From: Acorus gramineus
Taxonomy: Eukaryota; Streptophyta; Magnoliopsida; Acorales; Acoraceae
DNA length: 64,000 bases
Direction of reading: 5' to 3'
NCBI GenBank assembly: GCA_030737835.1
Contig: JAUJYN010000052.1
Span: 1 to 64,000, forward strand
Part shown: positions 54,990 to 64,000 of the stretch, piece by piece
Layout of the letters: each line of letters begins with the position of its first letter
Numbering within the stretch: the stretch's first letter is position 1
Notes under the pieces: model-generated
The model's input: only the letters and a program-made list of their open reading frames with translations
What the model was told of the DNA's origin: nothing
Database searches by the model: none
Position numbers and translations under genes: made by a program

Positions 54990-56308
54990 AGCAGGGGCAC
55001 GCCTCGCCGGCTGCGCTGGCTGCCTCCTCTGGTCAACACGGCCACCTGTGGCTGCTGCTGCTGACGCTGAGGCTGCTGCTGCTGGCGCTGAGGCTGCTAC
55101 TGCTGGAACTGCTGCTGCTGCTGCGGAGGCAGCACGCAGGGTCGGCCAGCATCAGGGCAATTATACAAGATATGCCCGATGCGCTGACAGTGGTAACAGC
55201 ACCGCGTCTCCGGTCGCCTGGCCTGGACTGGCACTGCCGCAATGGGTGCTGGACCTCGCCTGGCACCACATCTGCTGGAGTAGCGGCAGCCGCTGACTGA
55301 TCAAAGCGGGGCCGTTTCTTCTTGCGTTGTCCCTGGTCCTGGCTCCTGGGAGGTTTCTGGCCTGCAGAAGGGTTCGGAACCCCCACAGAGACCCCGAGGT
55401 CTTGCTCGACTGTCTTCGCCCGAGACACCAAGTCAGAGTACCTCGTGAAAGCCTGGGAGGTGACATGCACCCGAATGGCGCTACTGAGACCAAGCTCGAA
55501 ACGACGGCACCGCGTCTCCTCATCCATCACCAAGGCTGGGGCGAATCTGGAAAGCCTCGTGAAGCGCGTGGAGTAGTCAGCGACAGACATGGAGCCCTAC
55601 GTCAGCTGCTCGAACTCCTGCATCACGATCTGGCGCGTCGAGAACGGGAAGTACTCCTCCAGGAAATACCTCCGGAATCCCGCCCATAAAAGCTGCTCCA
55701 CTCCCTCGGGGATGTCCACCGATCGGGTAGCCCACCAGTCGGCGGCGCTACCCTTCAGCATGAAGGTGGCCAGGGAGACTCGCTGGCGGTCGGTGCAATG
55801 CATGGTCGAGAAGATCGTGTCCACCTCCATCAACCAACGCTCTGGGGCAAGGGGATCCGCCGTCTGGCCATGGAACTCGGGAGGGTGGAGCTTCAAAAGG
55901 CATTGAGGCCACTCTGATGCACTCGCGCTGCAGCCTCTAGCTCCACCTCCCTCTCCAGGGGATCCTGAACTCTCACCGCCGGAATCACCACGTGAGCAGG
56001 GGGTACATCAGGTACCACAGGCGGATCTGCCACCAAGGGGACCTGTGGAACTGCATCACGGGCCGCCCTCAGCTCTTGAATCCCTCTAGCCTGCTCAGCC
56101 AACACCCTCGTCTGGGCCTCCAATGCCCTGGTCTGAGTCTCCACCAAATCCGCTATCCGAGCGAACGCACGCTCCCATGCAGGAGGCTCCTGCGCCGGTC
56201 CTGGCCTCACAGCCGAGGACTCTCCAGTAGCATCCTCGCCTCCGGTAGGTCCGGAACCTCCAAAGGCCTAGAGGGACCACGTCCGCGCCTTCATCTACGA
56301 GGAGGCAT
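54990..56308 (-). pseudogene. Element B gag with stops and frameshifts
   Basis: The start ATG is at 56308 (minus strand), giving MPPR and R before a TGA at codon 6. Recognisable parts continue: EPPAWERAFARIADLVETQ, then after a shift near 55895 KLHPPEFHGQTADPLAPERW and FRRYFLEEYFPFSTRQIV. A TAG near 55594 stands where element A has CAG. It is followed by SVADYSTRFTRLSRFAP and, in another frame, the zinc knuckle CYHCQRIGHILYNC (55157-55198). A Gln-rich stretch encoded by CAG repeats precedes pol (about 55050-55140). The protein is collinear with element A gag. Confidence 0.85.
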
Positions 56309-56411
56309 ATCAGCAACCTAAGAAAACCAGACACTAGGATCAGAACACTCATATAGAAATCCTAGGACTCATCTCTACGAAAAAGAAGACAATTGGCTCT
56401 GACAGGACCAG

Positions 56412-56423
56412 GCTCTGATACCA
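56412..56423 (-). promoter_or_regulatory. Element B primer-binding site
   Basis: The plus strand reads GCTCTGATACCA, the reverse complement of TGGTATCAGAGC, five bases from the LTR edge. Confidence 0.93.
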
Positions 56424-56428
56424 ACTTT

Positions 56429-58915
56429 TGTCACGCCCTAGGGCGGCCGTCCCCGGGACGCGGCAATAGTATATATGATATCAGCAGTCTATACAGGGGT
56501 CAATAACATACTCTAAACAACACCAAAATGACAACACAGACAAAAGCAGGGCTGACATGATATATACACAAATAGCGGAAGCTAAAAGACTGAGTCTGTA
56601 ATTCAAAGACACATTACAGACTCGATACATAATCAACTGTCCTGTGAGAGCCAATATATACAATGACATCCAATATAATACAAACAGGTGCCCAAGCACG
56701 GAAATATAATACATACAATAAAAAAGGGATGCTGATAGCCTCTAACACTGCGGGAACGTGGCGCTGCTCCGCTACTGCTGAAATACCTCGGGGAGCTCCT
56801 CCTTCAGATCCGACTCAGTGATAACTGGAGAAAAAAATATGCGAGGGGTGAGCCACACGCTCAGTGAATAGCACAACCCATGCATCACAATTCATATTAA
56901 CCTCAAAATTATTCAAAGCCTCAAAGTGGAAGGAACTACACAATCCAGTGGGTCGCAACATCGCCGACCCACCACACCCTCACCCTCACCCTCCAATAGG
57001 TGACACGGCTATTGGGACTGACTAGGCTGTTAATCACCCTTGGTCCACCGATAGTCTCTCCTCCACTCCGTAGCCCGCCTGGTCTACTCCCACAATTCAG
57101 CACAGTCCGAAACCAAATCAGGAGGTACCTACTGATGGGAGCCCTCTGTTAGGAAGGCCTGTCTAACGCTGGGGCAGTCTCTACACGGATCCAACGAAGG
57201 GAAAAGAAACAGCCTATCCACATGTATACGATCCAATCGGATCCGCCAGCAACATCTTCCTAACAATTTAAATGTCACGAATTCTTGCGAATTCCTCCAG
57301 GGCGCATAACTACGATGCGGGGAAGCCTATATTATAACCGCATGGTTATAATATTCACTAAGCATGCTCACTACTAAATAACTCACATTTGATTTAAAAT
57401 AAATTAAACTAAATGGGACACATGCATAGGTCAAGGCTTCCTAGCATGAAAATATGGTATCAGGATGCATGGCTCTTACACATATCCTAAGGGTGTAAGT
57501 CCCTAACATACAAGGTCTAGGGTGGCATGCATACTACATAACAATCATGCTTGCATACATTACATATTATACAAGTTAATATTAAACTATGGTGCCCCAG
57601 GGGAGGACGATACACGCCTAAGAGCATATACGCCTCCCAACTGGGTTGGATTGTCCCACTCACCAATACCCGGGTCATCGCGTGACCGTCTGTCAAGATC
57701 TGCAAGACAGGGTATTAAACACGGTGAGTAAAAATACACAATACATACAAAAATACGCTAAAAATACCCTACACTCGGACAAGCGTGCATACGGCCCTCA
57801 CGCACGCGAGCCCGAGTGCCCCTGCGCAGCACCTGCACACCGCCCGCTCGCCCCGCGTACTGCGCCCCCTGCGCAGCACCCGCGCGCACGCCCGCTCGCA
57901 CGCCCGCGTCCCCTGCTAGCTGGCCTGACAGCGCGCCTGCCCTGCGCCTGCCAGCTTGCCCTGCCTGCCTGCCTGCCGGCCTGCGCGCACGCGCCGATGA
58001 GCCCGCACTGCCCGAGCCGACTCTAACACCTCCCTCAGCCCTCCCCCACCCCAAACACTCATGCTCACCTAGCACATCCAAAAACACCTCCTAAACATGC
58101 ATCTAAACAAGAAAAGGAAGGAAAGAAGGCTCACCCAAGGAGAGGAAGGGAAGGGGAGGAGATCGGGTGCTCTTCGCGCACCGATTTACCACCTCCAAGA
58201 CCACCACCACCAAGATCTCCACTCAGCCAAAGAGGGGCTGAAAACAGAGGTAAAAAGGGACCATGAGAGCGGGTCACACATGAGGGAACTCGAATCTGAG
58301 ACCATACAAAGGTAGATCGGGTCCTCACCTTTCTTTTCTCCTTCTAGGGTTTCTTGATCCAACACCTTCTACTAGGTCTAAATGGGGTTTTAAAGAGAAG
58401 GGAGAGAGATTTGAAGTGGAGAAGAAGATGAATAGGACATCTAACTATTCCTAGGCGTGGACTTAAAGGGGAGCCACACACACACCTCACACACTCACCA
58501 CTTACACTTAGGGAATAAAAAAGATTAGGTTAAGCTAGGTTTAGTTAGGTCTAAGTGCACTTTGACGCTAGTCAACCCAATCACACTAAAAACCAAAACC
58601 CATTGACCAAGTCAAGGGTCAACTTTGACCAAGTCAAGTCTCCCAATGACTTTTCGCTTGGTCAAAACCCGGATACGATTCGGAACTGTGAAATTCTGAA
58701 ACGTTACCGGAATTTGATGAAATTTTCGTGAGTGGCTTGAAATGGCACCAGGACACATAATATGCAGTTAGATTTTCAATCGGAGCTCTCAAACTCAGGG
58801 TGACAGCCAAAAGTCCAAAATTTTAGCGGTTCCGATCGAAAAACGAAAAAGTTGAAAAACTGCCAGAATGTTCTAATGGTTACCAGAAGGCTAAAAAAGT
58901 GACACATATATACCA
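56429..58915 (-). repeat. Element B 5' LTR (2,487 bp)
   Basis: In plus coordinates it starts TGTCACGCCCTAGGGCGG and ends GTGACACATATATACCA. It holds the hairpin 57330-57353, micro-exon 57664-57699 with both splice signals intact, a shortened CpG block (57800-58010) and donor 58134. Relative to the 3' LTR it lacks about 245 bp, with GCCCC present at both sides of the deletion. Confidence 0.92.
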
Positions 58916-59686
58916 CTGAAATGACAATCGATCAAATCATCCGTGAAGGCACATCTCAAGTCAAGGTATATATGAATTATAAAACATAAACACACACATA
59001 TATATAACATGTGTATTGTACAAATAAAATAATTATTATGAATAATTAACTTTTCAAAGTTAATTGAAATTGCAGACTACTTTCTGCTCATTCCAAGCAA
59101 ACATCATGAGCATTGAAAACAAAAGGAAACCATATTACAATGTATGCAAGAAATGTTATAGTAAGGTTGACATGAAGAAGGCGTAGTGGAATGCTATAAA
59201 TGTAAAAAAAATGATGTCGAATGCAATCAAGTGTATGTATTATAGAATAAATAGCTATACTACTCATATGACAATTTATTACTTCCGTTGATTTCAGGTA
59301 CATCTTGAAGCTTATCGTAACTGATGGTGAACAAAGTATTAAGATTACCATTTTTGATGATTCAGAGATGTTAATTGGTTGTGTAGTCTCAGAATAAATG
59401 AGAATGAATGAGGAGGTACGGTGAGCAATTAATTACAAATTTAGAAATAATTCAATCACTAAATACATTCTTATGTTATTACAGAAAGACATGCAATCCA
59501 AATTTAATAGGAATTTGATCTCATGTCAGGAAGAAATATGAGTTCTACACAAAAGCCAATAAAATAAGTGAGGATGACAGAACTATGGAATGTTGGATTG
59601 CTCAATATATAGAGCATATCGATGACGTAGAAGATGAAGACATCAACAAGGACGATGGATGCCAAAACAAAAGAAGAAAATTATAA
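58916..59686 (+). pseudogene. RPA70-like gene, 3' exons with zinc-binding DBD-C and C-terminus
   Basis: Four exon-like segments with splice borders are seen: to 58965 (EMTIDQIIREGTSQVK), 59076-59232, 59298 to about 59416, and 59485-59686. The second has FQANIMSIENKRKPYYNVCK and KCYSKV. After a one-base shift with a stop near 59182 it gives ECYKCKKNDVECNQ; the two CxxC pairs match the zinc site of RPA70 DBD-C. The third gives YILKLIVTDGEQSIKITIFD and then a TAA. The last has, in one frame, RKKYEFYTKANKISEDDRTM and ends with a basic NKRRKL before TAA at 59684-59686. Together they complete the order DBD-A, DBD-B, DBD-C in the same orientation as 36790-37460. The lesions indicate a pseudogene. 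Confidence 0.82.
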
Positions 59687-61680
59687 TATCAAAATATCAT
59701 TCCTCTTACTCCTGTTTTTTATGTTTATTTGTTTCACTTAATAAGGAAGACTTTTCAAAGTTTATGTTTTAATGAGTGTTGTATGTTTATGAACATTTGT
59801 CATTTCGATTGTTTAATGTATAGCTGATGTTATACATTTGAGGATGTCAAATGTTTGGAAAAAAATTATAATCTATGGTGCCTATTCATGTACTATTTAA
59901 TATTATAAATTAATAAAATAAAAAAATATAATATGCTTATTTTGGTTGTTGTTCTTCTTTCAATTTTCATTATGGGCTTCTCATTATTATATATCAGCTA
60001 AAAATATCATTTAATATTATATTCATCACCTATATATTTTATTATTATTATTATGTTATACTGTTCATTTATTTATGGGTTCCAATAATTAGGTTTTACT
60101 TCTTTATTATAAGAAATATTTCTTTCATTGCTGCTGCTCAAGTGAAAGAAGACACATAATATTAATACATCTTATTAACCAGGATTAACATGTTCATTAT
60201 TTAGCCCAAACATTCTACATTGACAATTTCTTTAATATTGAAAAGTTGTATTGTGTTATTAATTTCTCCATTACATTCAGATGTGGCCAAGGAAGCATGT
60301 TCTATGTGTCTGTGTATTCTTCAAATTATTATTATATGTGTAAAATTATAAAATTTATTTACAAATAATTTTATTATAGGTGTAATATATATAATTTTAT
60401 TTAGAATTAATATATAATCAATTGAAGTGCTTTCATTCACAAACCATTGAAGTGCTTCATCGGCAATACATGAGGTGAAAATCATTTTTTTCAATGTACG
60501 CTTCAATTATACTGTCATATATAGTTTCTGTGACGTAAAACTTTATCACGCTCTTTGTTTTCTTCTATGTCTAAACAAATACATTCCTACCTCAAATGGT
60601 TTTTAATTAGACATTTTTACCATTTCAAATTCTTTAAAATCAATTGCCCAATATAATATGTTTAATGTATTTAATTTATACACTTACTCATATTTATCCT
60701 TTTAAATTCTTGAAAATCAATTACATGATTATATGTTTTAAATTAATTTATTAAAAATCTATGTTTCCTACAAAACAATAACATCTCTATACATGACCAA
60801 AATCATTTCTGTTAAATATCATATACAGTTATTCAACAAGCCATGAATTAATTTATTATATTTATATAATATACCTAAATATATTATACTATATGACCCG
60901 GGGGGGGGGGGGGGGGGATGGGATCCCCTGGAATTTTTTTTTTGATTTATAAATCCTTTTAGTTTTTTTCATAGGTCCTTTTAATTTTTTTTTTGTAGAT
61001 GATTGATTTAATTAGGGCCCATAGATCATTGGCTCCACATATGAAATTCACTAAACAGCAACAACTCACAACTAAAATAAAAATAAAAATAATAATAATC
61101 CATTATCCATCTAAATCATCCATGTATATGATGTGCCCTCAACCCCTTCTTTTAATTAACTCTCCCCCCTCCACATAAAACAAAAGTCATTTTTTACTCT
61201 CATTTTTCATTTACCCCTAAGCCTCCTTCTATCCATATCCCACAAACAATCATGAAGGCACAGTTCCCACTCCTCGGTGTCCCAAAAATAATTACAGCAA
61301 AAGGAGAGTAATTGAATAATAGATTGATTATATGAAGCGTTTCAAAACCCATATTGGCTTATGATCAGATAATTTAAGGATTAAATTTTAAACATTTCGC
61401 TTTTCCTTATCAACCTAAAAATAATTTATACATTTACATTTAACGATAAATGCCTTAGAAATTTAATTTGTTAAATGATTCCAATCATGTAATTACAAGA
61501 CTATTTTATAGTTCATTGGTAAATTGTTACTTTAATGTTATTCTACACCATCTTTCGTGCTCAACTCCAAAATAAGACCAAAAAAAGAAAGACAGAACAA
61601 GAATGATTTCTACTAATGCTAATCAAAGGCATGATGAGTAAAATCACATTTTATGGCATTTCCTTCTTCATTTCCAGTTG
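59687..61680. other. AT-rich region, no gene recognised
   Basis: It is mostly AT-rich with several T- and A-runs. No domain could be read in any frame. It may hold the 3' part of the Helitron that would have carried the RPA-like gene, but I found no convincing CTRR end with a preceding hairpin. Confidence 0.4.
60900..60917 (+). repeat. Poly-G run of 18 bases
   Basis: Eighteen consecutive G follow ATGACCC and precede ATGGGATCCCC, in otherwise very AT-rich DNA. It could be part of a small transposon terminus, or its length could be affected by sequencing error. Confidence 0.85.
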
Positions 61681-64000
61681 ATGAAGTCCCTCGGGGAGAT
61701 CCGACTCAGATGACACTGGAGAAAAATATTATGCGAGGGGTGAGCCACACGCTCAGTGAATAGCACAACCCATGCATCACAGCTTATATTAACCACAACC
61801 AGATATAATTTAATCCACAATCACATTACTCAAGCCACAAAATGGCAGCAACTCCGCAATCCAGTGGGTCGCTACCACCAACCCACTACATCCTCACCCT
61901 CACCCTTCAATGGGTGACAAAGGATTTTGGGACTGATATTCATCCAATCACAACACCAGTAGGTCGCTCATCGCCAACCCACTACACCCTCACCCTCACC
62001 CTTCAATGGGTGACATAGGATATTGGGACTAAATACACAAAACCAGCGGGCCGCTACCGCCACCCGCTACACCCTCACACCTCAATGGGTGACCTAGGCT
62101 CTTGGGACTAAATACACAAAACCAGCGGGCCGCTACCGCCACCCGCTACACCCTCACCCTCACCCTCACTGGGTGACCAAGGATATTGGGATTTACAATC
62201 CAGTGGGTCGCCACATCGTCGGCCCACCATACCCTCACCCTCACCCTCAATGGGTGACCTAGGCTCTTGGGACTGACTAGGCTGTTGGTCACCCTTGGTC
62301 CACCGATAGTCTCTCCCCACTCCGTAGGTCGTTTGGCCACTCCCACATTCAGCACAGTCCTTCTACCAAATCAGGAGGCGCCTACTGATGGGAGCCCCTG
62401 CACGGGACGGCCTTTCCAACGCCGGGGTAGTCTCTACACGGATCCAACGAAGGGAATAGAACAGCCTATCCATCGCATATGATCCACTCAGATCCGCAGA
62501 CAACACATCATAACAACTCTAATGTCCTGAATTCCTCAGAATTCCTCCAGGGCGCATAACCAAGATGCGGGGAACATGCATAATAGTTATAACAAGGTTG
62601 AAATATTAACGGGGAAAGAATCCTTAGGAGGGCAGCTTGAGGTCCCGATATAGGACATCCCGACAACCAAACAAGGAACACGGAGTACCCTAGCTCGGGT
62701 CTCACCGCTGTCCTCGCGAGGCCCTTCCCCTATGATATTCGCTAAAACAGGCTAATAATCACATGCTCGCATTTTATTTAAATAAATAAACTAAATTGGA
62801 ACATGCATCGGTCGGGGCTTTCCTAGCATGGAAACATGATAACAGGGTGCATGGCTCTTATACGGGTCCTAAGGGTATAAGTCCCTAGCATACAAATCTA
62901 GGGTGGCATGCATACTACAGATTATCATGCTTTCATAGCTTTTCATATTAAACAGGTTAATATTTACTATGGTGCCCCAGGGGAGGACGGTACATGCCCA
63001 AGTGCATGTAACGCCTCCCTACTGGGTTGGATCGTCCCACTCACCGGAGATCGGGTCGTCACGCGACCGTCCGTCAAGATCTGCAAGACAGGGAAATCAA
63101 CTTGGTGAGTAAAATACACAAATACCCCAAAAATACACTAAAAATACCCAACACTCGGACAAGCGTACATACGGCCTGTACGCACGCGAGTCCGAGCACC
63201 CCAACTCACTCCCGAACCCCCCGGGCAGCCGCACGCACGGCCACCCGCATGCGCACGCACGAATGCGCACGCACGCACACACCCCGGCACCACCGGCGCA
63301 CTGCCGCACGCCTGCCCGCGCGCCCCGACGCACTGCCGCACGCACGCGCACCATCGCACGCGCCCGCGAGCACCGCGCGTCTAGCCCAGCGCGCCTCTAC
63401 GCGCACTGCACGCACGCCCCAGGACGCGCACGCACTGGTCCCCATGCCCAGGCGCCCTGCCCTGCACCCAGGCACAGTGCCCAGATGCCCTGCCGCGCGC
63501 ACGCCCGCGCGCACCCGCGCGCACTCCCGCGCACACCCCCGCTCGCGCCAACACCCGCGCGCACCTGCGCGACCACTCCGCGTGCACCCGCGCACCAGTG
63601 CGCACGCACCCGCGCGCGACTGCGCGCCCAACTGCGCCCGCCAGCGCCCAGCGCCCAGCACCCGCGCCCAGCGCCCGCGCCCAGCTCCATCCGCGGCACG
63701 CCCGCTCGCATGCCCTGCCATCTGCTCCGCCTGCTGCACTGCCTGCCTGCCAGCCCGCCCGAGCCACCCTACCACCACTCCGACGGCCACCAACCGCCTC
63801 CAACAGCCCTCCGACGGACCCACCGCCGCCGACCACCACCCAACCCCAAATCCACCCCCCCAACATACATCTATGCAAGGAAAGAGAGGAAAAAGGGCTT
63901 ACCAAGGGGAGGAAGGGATGTCCGGTTGCTCTCCGCGCACCGAAACCTTTCCCCAAAGGCCTCCAACGCCGGGATCTCTCTCGGCCTTCGAAATGGCCCA
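61681..64000 (-). repeat. Partial family 1 LTR running off the window
   Basis: It begins abruptly at GATGAAGTCCCTCGGGGAG, an internal LTR position just inside the last putative exon, and continues past base 64000. It contains an acceptor near 61717, about five minisatellite units (61850-62270), micro-exon 63045-63080, CpG block 63160-63760 and donor 63902. It closely resembles the element A 3' LTR and the partial LTR at 26584-28757. Confidence 0.85.
61850..62270 (-). repeat. G-rich minisatellite, about five units
   Basis: Units contain CACCCTCACCCTCA followed by TGGGTGAC and GGGACT, each about 80-100 bases. One unit (around 62070) has a shortened CCCTCAC run. This is the largest array of this minisatellite in the window. 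Confidence 0.85.

Larger units (their letters stand above)
48766..58915 (-). mobile_element. Element B: near-complete Tekay/Del-type chromovirus (family 1)
   Basis: On the minus strand: 5' LTR 56429-58915, primer site 56412-56423, gag, pol and polypurine tract, then 3' LTR 48766-51485. The element is about 10.15 kb. The LTRs are very similar apart from a deletion of about 245 bp in the CpG block, so the insertion is probably fairly recent. It sits inside an RPA exon. Flanks are CATCA on the left and CTGAA on the right, so no clean target duplication remains, and the right LTR edge reads TATATACCA instead of TATATAACA. This is the best reference for the coding capacity of the family. Confidence 0.92.

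Noticed and set aside
59687-61680. Helitron 3' terminus (hairpin plus CTRR)
   Set aside because: Many CTAG/CTGA tetramers occur by chance, and none has a convincing GC-rich hairpin about 10 bases upstream.

Overview
The window is nuclear DNA from a flowering plant with a repeat-rich genome, and almost all of it is transposable elements nested in one another. The evidence is a plant L1-type LINE, chromovirus-type Ty3/gypsy elements with long LTRs and a Met-tRNA primer site, a Ty1/copia gag, Helitron coding remnants and an intron-containing RPA70-like gene with plant splice sites. I cannot name the species. A large-genome monocot is possible but unproven. No rRNA, tRNA or CRISPR locus was seen, and no intact host gene.

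Layout. 1-6185: a LINE on the + strand (5' end outside the window) with ORF1 and ORF2; ORF2 has one frameshift. 6186-9003: AT-rich DNA with a Helitron Rep N-terminal remnant, a MITE-like inverted-repeat element and small repeats. 9004-10979: the 5' part of a copia element with a very short LTR. 10980-36725: a pile of Ty3/gypsy LTRs and two internal regions. 36726-37702: three in-phase exons of an RPA70-like gene. 37703-48548: a second pile (element D). 48549-48765: more RPA sequence. 48766-58915: element B, the best-preserved gypsy element, on the - strand. 58916-59686: the 3' exons of the RPA gene. 59687-61680: AT-rich DNA. 61681-64000: an LTR running off the window.

Two related gypsy LTR families dominate. 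Family 1 (elements A and B and five single or partial LTRs) begins TGTTATATATGTGTCAC. Family 2 (elements C and D and two partial LTRs) begins TGTTGTGCCTGTGTCA. Both end in a GGGGCGTGACA-like sequence followed by the same TGGTATCAGAGC primer site, and share the same order of internal LTR blocks. The pol of element B ends in a chromodomain-like tail, which points to the Tekay/Del chromovirus group.

The most unusual observation is inside these LTRs. In nearly every copy, in both families and both orientations, the LTR reads as exon 1 / donor / CpG-dense GC block / acceptor / a 36-39 nt micro-exon / donor / G-rich minisatellite / acceptor / exon 3. Splice dinucleotides stay conserved while the two putative introns vary greatly in length. 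This suggests a spliced two-intron leader held entirely within the LTR.

The second is the RPA70-like gene on the + strand. Its exons are interrupted by about 10.8 kb and 10.2 kb of retrotransposons, and its upstream part is lost under a further pile. Together with the Helitron Rep fragment at 6760-6966 on the same strand, it may be what is left of one large Helitron.
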